From contig NZ_BJXA01000007.1 in the NCBI RefSeq assembly GCF_007990755.1, forward strand, positions 111,244 to 175,243: a stretch of 64,000 nucleotides of DNA, in the 5' to 3' direction. This stretch comes from Nocardia ninae NBRC 108245. Its GTDB lineage: Bacteria > Actinomycetota > Actinomycetes > Mycobacteriales > Mycobacteriaceae. The position numbers were made by a program, and so were the translations under genes. Of this stretch, positions 15,664 through 25,513 are shown one piece after another (position 1 is the first letter of the stretch; the number at the start of each line of letters is the position of its first letter). Below the pieces are notes generated by a model. The model ran no database searches, was not told the DNA's origin, and saw only the letters and a program-made list of their open reading frames with translations.

Positions 15664-17199
15664 ATGTTCAAACCGCGCAAAGGAACCGCGACATCGACGC
15701 GCGTCACGCCGCTGCCCGTGCTGATCGCCGCGCTCGCGCTGCTGGCGACGGCCTGCACCGCCGACCAGGATCCCGTCGCGCCGCCCGCCCCCACCCTCGA
15801 TCGGTACTACCAGCAGACCCTGGTGTGGGGCCCGTGCGAGGGCTATCAAGGCGGCGCCGAGCTCGGCGCGGCAGGCATCGAATGCGCGCGGGTGACGGTG
15901 CCGATCGACTACGGCAGACCGGACGGCGAGACCGCGCGGATCGCGATCTCCCGGCTGCGCGCCACCGGCACCAAGGTCGCGTCGCTGGTGACCAACCCCG
16001 GCGGTCCCGGCGCGCCTGGACTGAGTCTGCCGCTGGCCCTGTCGAAGTCGCCGCTGGCCGAGCGTTTCGACGTGATCGGGATGGACGTGCGCGGACTCGG
16101 TGCTTCCACACCGCGCGTCACCTGCCGTTCGGACGCCGAATTCCGGACGGCGCAGCGGGTGCTGGGCCGGACCGACCCGCTCGCGGAGATCGACCAGATC
16201 GAAGAGGAGAACGAGGAATACGCCAACTCGTGCGCGCGACGAACCGGGCTGACGCTGCTCGGGCATGTCGGCACCGGTGACGTCGCCCGCGATCTGGACG
16301 TCGTGCGGGCCGCGCTCGGCGAGCACAAGCTGACCTACTTCGGCGGGTCCTACGGCACCCGCCTCGGCTCGACCTACGCCGAACTGTTTCCGGATCGGGT
16401 GCGCGCGATGGTCCTGGACGCACCGGTCGATCCCACCACCAACATCGGCGACCCGGTGATCACCGCCGCCGGTTTCCAGCAGGCGTTCGACGCCTACGCC
16501 GCCGACTGCGCCAAGGCGCCGGACTGCCCGCTCGGCACCGACCCGCAGAAGGCGAACGAGGTCTACCGCAGTCTCGTCAATCCGCTGATCCAGCGCCCGA
16601 TCGTCACCGCCGATCGCCGTGGGCTCGACTACGGCGCCGTCGTCACCGCGACGATCGCCTCGCTCTACCACCCCACGTCCTGGCCGAGCCTCACCCAGGG
16701 TCTGGCCGAGCTCGCCAGGGGCCGGGGCGACGCGCTGCTCGGCGACGCGGGCGCCTACGAACAAGCCTCCTCCGACGACGTGCACCGGGCGGTGCTCTGC
16801 CTGGAGGAGGTCCGGGTGACCGACCGGGCCGTCGCGGCCGACATCGATCGCCGATCCCGTGCCGCCGCTCCGGCTTTCGACGACGGCCTGCCCGCCCACA
16901 CGGCTCCCTTGGACGCCTGCGCGTTCTGGCCGGTCCCGCCGACCACCCAACCGCACGTGCCCAACGCTTCGGGCCTGCCGAAGCTGGTGGTCGTCGCGGC
17001 GACCGGCGATCCGGCGACCCCGTACGCGGGCGGTGTCACGCTGGCCAAAACCCTTGGCGCGGCGCTGATCACCTACGAGGGCACCCAGCACGGCGCCGCG
17101 TTCGAGGGCATCGCCTGCGTCGACGAGCCGGTACTGAAGTATCTGATCGACCTGACACCGCCGGCCGATGACCTGCGCTGCCCGGCCGTGAGTCGCTGA
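15664..17199 (+). CDS. Lipoprotein alpha/beta hydrolase with TAP-like C-terminal domain
   Basis: 511 residues. Signal peptide ending in the lipobox LLATAC with acylated Cys31, so a membrane-anchored exported enzyme. Nucleophile elbow GGSYGT with Ser229; acidic residue in ATGDPATPYAGG; His in GTQHGAAFEG. The body parallels the secreted hydrolase at 5515-7023 almost motif by motif (NPGGPGAPGL, DVRGLGASTP, FDAYAADCA), so the two are duplicates sent to different places. Related enzymes are aminopeptidases or esterases of the envelope. Convergent with the antitoxin gene; the two stop codons abut with no base between. Confidence 0.88.
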   Translation: MFKPRKGTATSTRVTPLPVLIAALALLATACTADQDPVAPPAPTLDRYYQQTLVWGPCEGYQGGAELGAAGIECARVTVPIDYGRPDGETARIAISRLRATGTKVASLVTNPGGPGAPGLSLPLALSKSPLAERFDVIGMDVRGLGASTPRVTCRSDAEFRTAQRVLGRTDPLAEIDQIEEENEEYANSCARRTGLTLLGHVGTGDVARDLDVVRAALGEHKLTYFGGSYGTRLGSTYAELFPDRVRAMVLDAPVDPTTNIGDPVITAAGFQQAFDAYAADCAKAPDCPLGTDPQKANEVYRSLVNPLIQRPIVTADRRGLDYGAVVTATIASLYHPTSWPSLTQGLAELARGRGDALLGDAGAYEQASSDDVHRAVLCLEEVRVTDRAVAADIDRRSRAAAPAFDDGLPAHTAPLDACAFWPVPPTTQPHVPNASGLPKLVVVAATGDPATPYAGGVTLAKTLGAALITYEGTQHGAAFEGIACVDEPVLKYLIDLTPPADDLRCPAVSR

Positions 17200-17403
17200 C
17201 TACCCGTCCACGACCACGACCTCCGGGCGCGGCAGGGCGAACAATGCGGTGGCGGCCAGCTTTTCGAGGTGGCGCAGCTGACGCTCGTGCACGACGATCC
17301 GGCGCAGTGCCTCGTTGATCGTGGCGTTGCTCGTCGAGGTGCCCATCACGGCGGCCGCGGCGGCGAGCAACTTCTGGTCGAGATCGATCCGCACGGATTT
17401 CAT
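17200..17403 (-). CDS. Orphan VapB-type antitoxin
   Basis: 67 residues. The start MKSVRIDLDQKLLAAAAAVMGTSTSNATINEALRR is typical of VapB ribbon-helix-helix antitoxins. The ATG is preceded by a strong GAAGGAGGA. No VapC (PIN domain) gene follows: downstream is the convergent lipoprotein gene, and nothing PIN-like is seen upstream. It may be a solitary DNA-binding protein or a relic of a lost toxin pair. Confidence 0.72.
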   Translation of the reverse strand: MKSVRIDLDQKLLAAAAAVMGTSTSNATINEALRRIVVHERQLRHLEKLAATALFALPRPEVVVVDG

Positions 17404-17749
17404 GCGTCCTCCTTCGTACATTCGCCATTTTGCGCTATTCCGCTCGCTCATGTCTGGCAAATCGTGCAGAGTTCGCCGGATCGACCGCCCCCACCACGAG
17501 AATTTCACGGCCACAGCATGTTCGGCGGCTATCACCGGACCGCCACAGCACGCTCCGCACACACTTGGCATCGTCGCAGGCGCGGGCAGAATGCGGCGTG
17601 TACGCCCGCCGACGGGCACTGGTCAGCTCGTCGCCCGAATCCGCCGCCCGATGCCGGTAAGTGCGCAGCACAGCGGGGCCAGCTAGACACTTTGCCAAGC
17701 TGCGCGGGCTTTTGTTGTCGCCGGGCCCGAGCGGTGCTTGCATCGAGGT
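17404..17749. other. Intergenic region without a convincing gene
   Basis: 346 bp between divergent vapB and phhA. Open frames here are poor and overlap in conflicting ways. Base composition drops at 17410-17520, in front of vapB, which fits a promoter. No clear operator or RNA structure was seen. Confidence 0.5.
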
Positions 17750-18649
17750 ATGTTCACCGAAGCTCAGCTGTACTCACCGGTGACCCGGTCCGGCGACGGC
17801 GATGTGACCGTCCACCTGAGCGACGAGCACCCCGGCGTGCACGACTCGGACTACCGGGCCCGTCGCAATGACATTGCCGCGCTCGCGCTCGATTACGCAC
17901 CGGGTAAACCCGTTCCGCAGATCGCCTATACCGACGAGGAACAGCAGGTCTGGCGGATCGCCTCGGCCGAACTGGCCCGCAAGCACCAGACCTACGCCTG
18001 CACCGAGGTGCTGGCGGCCTCGGCGCGCCTCGCGCTGCCCAAGGACCACATCCCCCAGTTGGACGAGGTCTCGGCGGCACTGGTGCCGCTGAGCGGATTC
18101 CGCTACGCCCCGGCGGCCGGGTTGGTGCCGCTGCGCCAGTTCTTCGGCTCGTTCGCGGATCGGACCTTCCACTCCACCCAGTACATCCGGCATCATTCGG
18201 CGCCGCTGTACACCCCGGAGCCCGATGCCATCCACGAGATCATCGGGCACGCCAATCAGATCGCCAGTCCGCGCTTCGCCGCCATCTACGAGGCGGTCGG
18301 CGCGGCGGTCGGGCGGCTGGAGACCGAGCCCGCGCTGAAGTTCCTCGCGAATGTCTTCTGGTTCTCGATGGAGTTCGGCGTGGTCCGGGAGGAAGACGAG
18401 GTCCGCTGCTACGGGGCGGGATTGCTGTCGTCCTACGGCGAGATCGAGGAGTTCCGCCAGGCCGACCTGCGCCCGCTCGACGTCGCCGCGATGGGCACCG
18501 CGGTCTACGACATCACCCACTACCAGCCGATTCTGTACTGTGCCGAGTCGATCGCCGAGATCGAGGACGTGATCGGCGGCTTCTTCGCATCGATGGACGA
18601 CGAGACGCCGGACCGGCTGCGGCATTCGAGTGCCGCTGGGGCGCAGTAG
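17750..18649 (+). CDS. phhA: Phenylalanine 4-monooxygenase
   Basis: Pterin-dependent hydroxylation of phenylalanine to tyrosine. 299 residues, the size of the bacterial single-domain enzyme. The iron site is visible in DAIHEIIGHANQIASPRFAAIYE (two His) plus the downstream Glu in the EEDEVRCYGAGLLSSYGE region; YTDEEQQVWRIASAELARKH opens the fold. The start is uncertain: the ATG at 17750 has GAGG only 1 bp before it, and a TTG at 17738 is the alternative. Two hairpins follow the stop. No pterin-recycling gene is adjacent. Confidence 0.93.
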   Translation: MFTEAQLYSPVTRSGDGDVTVHLSDEHPGVHDSDYRARRNDIAALALDYAPGKPVPQIAYTDEEQQVWRIASAELARKHQTYACTEVLAASARLALPKDHIPQLDEVSAALVPLSGFRYAPAAGLVPLRQFFGSFADRTFHSTQYIRHHSAPLYTPEPDAIHEIIGHANQIASPRFAAIYEAVGAAVGRLETEPALKFLANVFWFSMEFGVVREEDEVRCYGAGLLSSYGEIEEFRQADLRPLDVAAMGTAVYDITHYQPILYCAESIAEIEDVIGGFFASMDDETPDRLRHSSAAGAQ

Positions 18650-18656
18650 GTTCGGC

Positions 18657-18686
18657 GGGCCCGAGCCGGGCGGGCGGCTCGGGCCC
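18657..18686. terminator. phhA terminator hairpin
   Basis: A perfect 11-bp stem, GGGCCCGAGCC/GGCTCGGGCCC, with an 8-nt G/C loop, 7 bp after the phhA stop. Confidence 0.78.
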
Positions 18687-18690
18687 AGGC

Positions 18691-18746
18691 CCTGTGTCGA
18701 AGTCCGGCCGGTTGCCTCCGGGGGCCGGATGGGACTTCGACACAGG
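18691..18746. terminator. Long hairpin shared with 8891-8926
   Basis: A perfect 15-bp stem, CCTGTGTCGAAGTCC/GGACTTCGACACAGG, with an inner GGCCGG/CCGG-rich loop. It lies 2 bp before the stop of the minus-strand TetR gene, so it works as that gene's terminator and, with the preceding hairpin, as a two-way barrier. Its core recurs at 8891-8926. Confidence 0.72.
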
Positions 18747-18748
18747 AC

Positions 18749-19366
18749 CTAGGTGCCCGCTCCGTCCTTGCCGAGCGGCAGCCCGGCCTCGAGCAGATCC
18801 AGCATCCGGCCGACATTGTCGAGATTCAACGGCGTGATGCGCGCGATGGCGAGCCCCGCGCCGGTCAGCGCGCCTGCCAGGACCCGGATATCGAAATCGT
18901 CGGGTGTACCGCCGACCCGTTCGGCCATGATGGCGGACACCATGTCGATGTTGCGTTCCATCTCCAGTCCGATGGCCGACCGCAACTCGGGCACGTGGTA
19001 GATCAGCGCCTGACGTTCCTGTTCGAAAGCCTGCTGCTCGGCGGGCAACTCCGCGAAAACCGCCGCCATCGCATGACGGAACGCGGTCAGCGGCGGGAGT
19101 TCGGGCGGCTGCGCCCGGATGGCTTCGATCAATACCGGATCGAGGTCGTCGGCGAGCACCAGCTGTTCCTTGGTCGGGAAGTAGCGAAAGAAGGTGCTCG
19201 GCGAGACCTCCGCCGCCGCCGCGATCTGCTCGACGGTGGTCTCGCCGTACCCTTGCTCGCGGAACAGCCGGAACGCTTCCAGTCGAATCGTCCGGCGGGT
19301 CCGCTCCTTCTTCCGCTCACGCAGGCCGCGCACGGCTGGTTCTTCTCCGGACAGGTCAACCGACAT
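18749..19366 (-). CDS. TetR family regulator in an exporter operon
   Basis: About 205 residues from the ATG at 19366. The helix-turn-helix runs KKERTRRTIRLEAFRLFREQGYGETTVEQIAAAAEVSPSTFFRYFPTKEQLV (AcrR-like), followed by a C-terminal ligand domain of the mycofactocin/MftR-like type (a weak assignment). The frame is open upstream, but that part overlaps the exporter gene. The start lies 11 bp inside the end of the upstream MFS gene, so it is translated from the same mRNA and probably represses it, giving feedback control. Confidence 0.88.
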   Translation of the reverse strand: MSVDLSGEEPAVRGLRERKKERTRRTIRLEAFRLFREQGYGETTVEQIAAAAEVSPSTFFRYFPTKEQLVLADDLDPVLIEAIRAQPPELPPLTAFRHAMAAVFAELPAEQQAFEQERQALIYHVPELRSAIGLEMERNIDMVSAIMAERVGGTPDDFDIRVLAGALTGAGLAIARITPLNLDNVGRMLDLLEAGLPLGKDGAGT

Positions 19367-20927
19367 GCGTCGATTCTGACGTATCGGTTCTCTCGACGCC
19401 GCCACGTCCGCCGTCGAGCCGCTCAACGGCCGGCACCGGACCTGCCCCGGCGACCTCGACAGGTTGCTTCGCGCGCAGGAAAACGACGGCGGCCGCGGCC
19501 GATACCGCGCACAGCGCGGCGCAGACCCAGAGCATCGCGGCCATGCCACCGACGAACGCGCTCTGCACCTGATGCAAGACCGCCGAGTCACCGAGCTGGT
19601 GCGCCACCGCGACACCGGCATTCACGCCGTCGGAGATCGGATCACGGTTCAGTGCGCCGAGCTCCGAGCGGTACCGCGTGGACAGCACGGTGCCGAGGAT
19701 CGCGACGCCGATGGTGCCGCCCGCCTGGCGCAGCGCTTGGATCAACGCGGAACCGGAGCCGGAACGTTCCCCGGTGAGCTCGCCCATCGCCATTCCCATG
19801 GCTGTGGGCATCGCCAGGCCCATGCCGACACCGAGCAGAGTCGTCCAGAGCGCGGTGAAACCGTAGCCGCTGTCCACCGAGGTCAGCGCACCCAGTGCGA
19901 GCGCGCCCGCCAGCAGGGTGAAGCCGAGTCCGAGCATCACCCTGGCCCCCAGCTTCGGCAGCGCCCGGTCGACCACCCTGCTGCCGACGAGGACCCCGCC
20001 GATCAGCGGCAGCAGGCGCAGGCCGCTGCCTAGCGCGTCCGTGCCCAGCACCGCTTGGAAATACTGCGGCGCGGTGAAGAACATGCCGAACATCGCGAAG
20101 TTGACGATGATGGAAAGTGCGGTGCCCCAGCGGAATCCGGCGGACTGGAACCGGCTGAGATCGACCAGCGGATGCGCCGTCCTGCGCTGCCAGGCCACGA
20201 AGGCGCCGAGCAGCAGCAGGCCGGCCACGACGATGGTCCAGCCGAGCCCGTTGCCCCAGCCGTACTCACCGATCCGGATGAACCCGTAGGTGAGCCCGAG
20301 CATGCCGGCCGCCGACAGCATCACGCCGGGCACGTCGACGGGGAATCTGTTCTCGCTGCGCGATTCCGGGACCAGTGCGAGGACGGCGAGCGCACCGACG
20401 ATCACCATCGGGACATTAATCAGGAACACCGAACCCCACCAGAAGTTCCGCAGCAGCCAGCCGCCGACAATCGGACCCAGCGGCAGGCCGATCGTGGTCG
20501 CGGTGATCCAGATGGTGAGTGCGCGCTGCCGGGCCGCCTGCTCCGGAAACAGTGACGGCAGTACCGACATGGACAGCGGAATCATCGCCGCGGCCGCGAT
20601 GCCGAGCACCACCCGTGCGGCGATCAGCTGACCGGCCGAGGCGGCGAACGCGCAGGCCAGCGACGCGGCACCGAAGACGAGCAGCGCGCCGAGCAGGAAC
20701 TTCTTGCGCCCGTACCGATCGCCGAGCGCGCCGGCGGGCAGCATCACACCGGCCAGTGCCAACGTGTACGCGCTGCTGAACCATTGCAGCGCAGCGGTAT
20801 TCGCATTCAGGTCGACGGCAAGTGTCGGCAGCGCCACGGTGAGCACCGTGACGTCGAGCCCGATGGTCAGCATCGCCACGGACAGCGCGCCGAGCGCGAG
20901 CCAGCGGCGGGTCGAGTCGGTATTCAT
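19356..20927 (-). CDS. DHA2-type MFS drug exporter
   Basis: Proton-driven multidrug efflux protein of the 14-helix EmrB/QacA group. 523 residues from the ATG at 20927, which follows GGAGGGG; the open frame upstream is the operator region. Motif A is GALGDRYGRKKFLLG after helix two; motif C-like RQAGGTIGVAILGTVLSTR and the antiporter pattern GLPLGPIVGGWLL are present. Its end overlaps the TetR gene by 11 bp. An AT-rich inverted repeat just upstream is the likely repressor site. Confidence 0.93.
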   Translation of the reverse strand: MNTDSTRRWLALGALSVAMLTIGLDVTVLTVALPTLAVDLNANTAALQWFSSAYTLALAGVMLPAGALGDRYGRKKFLLGALLVFGAASLACAFAASAGQLIAARVVLGIAAAAMIPLSMSVLPSLFPEQAARQRALTIWITATTIGLPLGPIVGGWLLRNFWWGSVFLINVPMVIVGALAVLALVPESRSENRFPVDVPGVMLSAAGMLGLTYGFIRIGEYGWGNGLGWTIVVAGLLLLGAFVAWQRRTAHPLVDLSRFQSAGFRWGTALSIIVNFAMFGMFFTAPQYFQAVLGTDALGSGLRLLPLIGGVLVGSRVVDRALPKLGARVMLGLGFTLLAGALALGALTSVDSGYGFTALWTTLLGVGMGLAMPTAMGMAMGELTGERSGSGSALIQALRQAGGTIGVAILGTVLSTRYRSELGALNRDPISDGVNAGVAVAHQLGDSAVLHQVQSAFVGGMAAMLWVCAALCAVSAAAAVVFLRAKQPVEVAGAGPVPAVERLDGGRGGVERTDTSESTHVG

Positions 20928-20941
20928 AGCCCCTCCAGAAA

Positions 20942-20992
20942 TTGACAGTAACTCCTTTTTGATAGTAGCTCTCATTTAGTAGTCTCTGTCAA
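20942..20992. promoter_or_regulatory. Promoter/operator of the MFS-TetR operon
   Basis: A striking AT-rich stretch. TTGACAG at 20942-20948 and CTGTCAA at 20986-20992 form an inverted repeat, and the similarity extends inward (TTGACAGTAACT against TTGACAGAGACT on the other strand). Read on the minus strand, TTGACA at 20992-20987 is a consensus -35 with TACTAT 19 nt further, a plausible -10. A regulator bound here would cover the promoter. Confidence 0.6.
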
Positions 20993-21050
20993 TACCTCGC
21001 TCCGGCGCGTGCACGGCCGACTCGCCGCGAAATCGCTAGGCTCGCGAACG

Positions 21051-22337
21051 ATGAAGATCCGGGACTCGCGCCGCCGCGCCACACTTCGCCTCGGTTCCGC
21101 ACTGGCCGCAGTGGCCGTGATCGCGGGCTCGGCCGCCACACCGTCGTTCGCCGCGCCGTCGTCGAGCCCGACGACGACACCCTTCAGCACCCCGAACACC
21201 GACGGCTGCCCGCAGAAGACGCGCCCGCCCGCGCCGGTCGACGAGTCCGAGGTCCCGGCGCCCGGGGAGCCGACGCCCACCGCGTTACCCATCCCGACGC
21301 CACCGGTCGGCGGTGGCCGGCTGGGCGAATGCGGCCTGGTGCTACCCAAGGGCGCACCCGCTGTGCCGCAGGACATTTCGGCGACCGCCTGGCAGGTGGC
21401 GGACCTGGACTCCGGCGAGGTGCTCGTGGCCAAGGACCCGCACGGCCGCTACCGGCCCGCCAGCACCATCAAGGTGCTGCTCGCCACGATCGCCCTGCGC
21501 ACACTGGATTTGAACAAGGTGATCATCGGCACCCAGGACGATGCGAACGCGGACGGCACCCGGGTCGGCATCGGGCCCGGCGGCCGCTACACCAACCGCC
21601 AGCTCATGCAGGGCCTGATCATGGCCTCCGGCAATGACGCGGCCCATGCCATCGCGACTCAGCTGGGCGGCGAGGCGGCCACCGTGGCGAAGATGAACGA
21701 GCTCGCTAAGTCCTTGGGCGCCTTGGACACTCGCACGGCCACCCCCTCCGGCCTCGACGGTCCCGGCATGAGCACCTCGGCCTACGACCTGTCGGTGCTG
21801 TTCCGCGAGGCGATGACCATTCCGCTGTTCGCCGAGTTCATCCACACCGAACAGGTCGACTTCCCCGGCTACCCCGCCAACCCGAAGATCGAGGGCGACA
21901 AGGACCACCCCGGCTTCCCCATCGGCAACGACAACCACCTGCTCTACGACTACGACGGCGCCATCGGCGGCAAGACCGGGTTCACCGACGACGCCAGGCA
22001 GACCTTCGTCGCCGCCGCCGAACGCGACGACCGCCGGCTCGTGGTCACCCTGCTCAAAGCGGACGTTCGCCCGCTGCGCCCCTCGGATCAGGCGGCCCGC
22101 CTGCTCGACTACGGCTTCGCACTACCCCGAGGGACGTCGGTCGGCAAACTTCCCGACCCGAACCGCAAGCAACCGAAAGTTGGTGCGACCCTTGCCTCCC
22201 CGCCACCCAAGGAGCAGGAGACGCAGCCGCTGGCCGACGAGGACCACGGCGACGACCGCACCGTGTGGGTCGTCGGCGGCGTCATCCTGGTGCTCGCCCT
22301 GCTGCTCGGTGCGCGCCGGATGAACCGGCGGCGCTGA
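21051..22337 (+). CDS. dacB: D-alanyl-D-alanine carboxypeptidase (penicillin-binding protein, family S11)
   Basis: Trims the terminal D-Ala from peptidoglycan stem peptides outside the membrane. 428 residues. Signal peptide at the N terminus (LGSALAAVAVIAGSAATPSFA), then a Pro/Thr-rich linker. The three penicillin-binding motifs are present: STIK in RPASTIKVLLATIAL, SGN in MASGNDAAHA, and KTG in IGGKTGFTDDA. A C-terminal hydrophobic helix (VWVVGGVILVLALLLG) followed by RRMNRRR anchors it. In M. tuberculosis dacB1 lies at the equivalent position. I chose the ATG at 21051 because it directly precedes the signal peptide. Confidence 0.94.
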   Translation: MKIRDSRRRATLRLGSALAAVAVIAGSAATPSFAAPSSSPTTTPFSTPNTDGCPQKTRPPAPVDESEVPAPGEPTPTALPIPTPPVGGGRLGECGLVLPKGAPAVPQDISATAWQVADLDSGEVLVAKDPHGRYRPASTIKVLLATIALRTLDLNKVIIGTQDDANADGTRVGIGPGGRYTNRQLMQGLIMASGNDAAHAIATQLGGEAATVAKMNELAKSLGALDTRTATPSGLDGPGMSTSAYDLSVLFREAMTIPLFAEFIHTEQVDFPGYPANPKIEGDKDHPGFPIGNDNHLLYDYDGAIGGKTGFTDDARQTFVAAAERDDRRLVVTLLKADVRPLRPSDQAARLLDYGFALPRGTSVGKLPDPNRKQPKVGATLASPPPKEQETQPLADEDHGDDRTVWVVGGVILVLALLLGARRMNRRR

Positions 22338-22355
22338 CCCCTACAGCCGCCGGGT

Positions 22356-23384
22356 TCAGTGCCCCCGCGGTCGGCGCAGCAGCGAGAGGGCAAGGGCGGC
22401 AAGGGCTCCCGCCCCGAAGAAGGTCGCGCCCGCGCCGACGGAGAGTTCGCGGACCGACGTGCGCGGGCTGATGACGGCGGCGGGCGGTGCGGGGATTTCC
22501 GCTTCGGGTTCGTTGTCGGAGGCGGTGGCGGCCCAGGCCGTGGCGAACAGGATGATGCGGTAGGTGACGTAACTGAAGACCATCAGGCCGATGATCGAGC
22601 CGAAGGCGGCGCCCGCCGGGCTGCTCAGCACCGTCTGCAGATAGATCGACGCGACGAACTTGAAGATCTCGAACACGACGGCGGCGAGCGCGGCGGCCTT
22701 GGCGGCGCTGGCCAGGGTGACCGGTTCGCGCGGCAGGCGGGCGATGATCCAGGCGAACACCGCCCAGGAGGCGAGGAAGCCGAGAAAGATCGACGCGATG
22801 GCCAGTAGGAAACGCGCGCCGGGCAGATGCGAGAGGCCGAGGCTGACCAGCAACCGGGCGCCGAGCGTGCTGGAGCCGAGCGCGGAAAGGCCAAGGGAGA
22901 CAACGAAGGCCAAGCCGAGGCCGAGCAGCGCGCCGAGGTCGGACAGCTTCGCCAGGAACCAGTTCTGCTCCTCGCTCTTCTGCTCCCACTGCTCGGTCAG
23001 CGCCGCGCGCAGGTTCGCCATCCAGCCGAGGCCGGTATAGAACCCCGCGAGCAGGCCGAGGATGCCGACGGTGCCGCGCGAGTCGACGGCCTGGTCGACC
23101 AGATCGTTCAGCTGGGTGCCGAGCGAACCCGGAATGTTGTCCACGATCTTGGTCTGTAGCTCACCGAGCAACTCCGGGTGGCTCGACAGCACGAAGCCCG
23201 CGACCGCGAAAGCGACCATCAGCAGCGGAAACAGCGACAGCACGGTGAAATACGTGATGCCCGCCGCGTAGTAGTCGCCACGCTGCCGCTGATACCGCCC
23301 GCCCGCGCGCACCAGATGGTCCAGCCATGGCCGGGCCTGGATTCGTCGTTCGAGCCACGCCTTGATGTTGTCGATCACCTGCAC
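22356..23384 (-). CDS. YihY/BrkB family inner-membrane protein
   Basis: 342 residues. Six-helix YihY domain: RYQRQRGDYYAAGITYFTVLSLFPLLMVAFAV is its typical first block, GTVGILGLLAGFYTGLGWMANLRAALTEQW the second. The function of the family is unsettled; older names such as ribonuclease BN are wrong. It lies 41 bp after trpS on the same strand, as in M. tuberculosis (Rv3335c next to trpS), so the two are probably cotranscribed. Confidence 0.9.
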   Translation of the reverse strand: MQVIDNIKAWLERRIQARPWLDHLVRAGGRYQRQRGDYYAAGITYFTVLSLFPLLMVAFAVAGFVLSSHPELLGELQTKIVDNIPGSLGTQLNDLVDQAVDSRGTVGILGLLAGFYTGLGWMANLRAALTEQWEQKSEEQNWFLAKLSDLGALLGLGLAFVVSLGLSALGSSTLGARLLVSLGLSHLPGARFLLAIASIFLGFLASWAVFAWIIARLPREPVTLASAAKAAALAAVVFEIFKFVASIYLQTVLSSPAGAAFGSIIGLMVFSYVTYRIILFATAWAATASDNEPEAEIPAPPAAVISPRTSVRELSVGAGATFFGAGALAALALSLLRRPRGH

Positions 23385-23425
23385 CTGTTCGCCCCTTCAG
23401 GAGAGATCTCGCAGGCGCCCGACCA

Positions 23426-24469
<1,044 letters not shown>

Positions 24470-24504
24470 TCATGCCCGCCCACCCGTCACCCGGCCCCCA
24501 CCCC

Positions 24505-25461
24505 TCACTGAGTCGCTACGCGACGCTCGTCATTGGAATTTCGCTCCACCCAGTTACGGGGATCCACACCAGGCATGCTGGGCCGTCCGGCATCGACGAG
24601 CTGGTGTTCGCGTCGCGAGACGAGCTTGTAAACCGGGGCACTGGGCCCGGCCAGGGTGCCGCGCAGCACCGGAGGCACCAGCGGGGGCGCCAGATGCGCG
24701 GTGCGCACGGCCTGCGCAAGCGCTCGATAGGCGATCTGGTCGGTCCGCCCCCAGCGCATCCCGTACATCTGCCGGATCCGCGGCGGCAGGCTACCCTGCA
24801 CCAGCAGGAAGAACGCGGACGTGACCTGATGCAGCGGCATCCGCTGCGGATACGGCACCCGCTGCCCGGCCAGGTAGGAGCCGACCAGCCGCGCCTCGTC
24901 GGTGAGGAACAGTTCGTCGGAGGCGAGGTAGGCGTCGAAGGACGCCCGGAACTCGGGGTAGCTGGCCGGCGCCGCCTCGGTGGGCATGCCGAACAGCTCG
25001 GCCCAGCGCACGTAGTCCTGGTACAGGCCCTCGCGCTCGCCGTCGGTCATCGGGCGGACCAGCAGGTCGTACATCACCTCGGCGGAGTCGAAGGTGAACG
25101 CCATCGTCATGTACATCAGGTGTGGATCCAACGCGGAATAGCCGGTGCCCGCGGGGTGGTGCGCCCCCGCGTCCTCGGGCAGCGTGCCGCGCACCCTGGC
25201 GTGCTTCTTCGTGGTGAACGCCAGCGCCCGGTCCGCCTCGGCCTTGCTGCCGAGGAACACGGCCTCGAACAGGTGACCGGTGAGCGAGAGCCGGGTGTAC
25301 GGGGTCATCCGGTGCTCGGTGTTCTCCGCGGTGCCGACGTAGAGCAGCGGATGAACAGCGCCGATGACCAGGGCGCGCTGGCCGTAGGTCAGACCGACCG
25401 CGCGCTTGCTCATCACCCGCCGGGCCATCGAGTGGTCGTTGAAGTAACCGGGCTCGGACAT
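24505..25461 (-). CDS. Oxygenase MpaB family protein (DUF2236)
   Basis: 318 residues of the large DUF2236/MpaB family, which includes latex-clearing proteins and fungal MpaB. Blocks matching it are ALVIGAVHPLLYVGTAENTEHRMTPYTRL, TPTMDPHLMYMTMAFTFDSAEVMYD-like spacing, and YGMRWGRTDQIAYRALAQAVR. Many members bind heme and cleave C=C bonds; the heme ligand here was not assigned. The ATG at 25461 has GAGGAG before it; a longer upstream open frame runs antisense through the repeat array and is not coding. Divergent from a TetR gene with two tandem operators between. Confidence 0.83.
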   Translation of the reverse strand: MSEPGYFNDHSMARRVMSKRAVGLTYGQRALVIGAVHPLLYVGTAENTEHRMTPYTRLSLTGHLFEAVFLGSKAEADRALAFTTKKHARVRGTLPEDAGAHHPAGTGYSALDPHLMYMTMAFTFDSAEVMYDLLVRPMTDGEREGLYQDYVRWAELFGMPTEAAPASYPEFRASFDAYLASDELFLTDEARLVGSYLAGQRVPYPQRMPLHQVTSAFFLLVQGSLPPRIRQMYGMRWGRTDQIAYRALAQAVRTAHLAPPLVPPVLRGTLAGPSAPVYKLVSRREHQLVDAGRPSMPGVDPRNWVERNSNDERRVATQ

Positions 25462-25483
25462 CACTGACTCCTCGTCGAGAGCA

Positions 25484-25505
25484 TCTGGCAATAGCATCCG
25501 CCAGA
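25484..25505. promoter_or_regulatory. TetR operator A (TCTGGCA-N8-CGCCAGA)
   Basis: A 22-bp inverted repeat with one arm mismatch, 22 bp upstream of the MpaB-like gene. It has the same 7-8-7 architecture as operator B, 30 bp away centre to centre. Confidence 0.75.
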
Positions 25506-25513
25506 TTCGCGAT

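Noticed and set aside
17404-17749. Small ORFs between vapB and phhA
   Set aside because: They overlap each other on both strands, lack ribosome sites and homologous features, and lie where promoters are expected.
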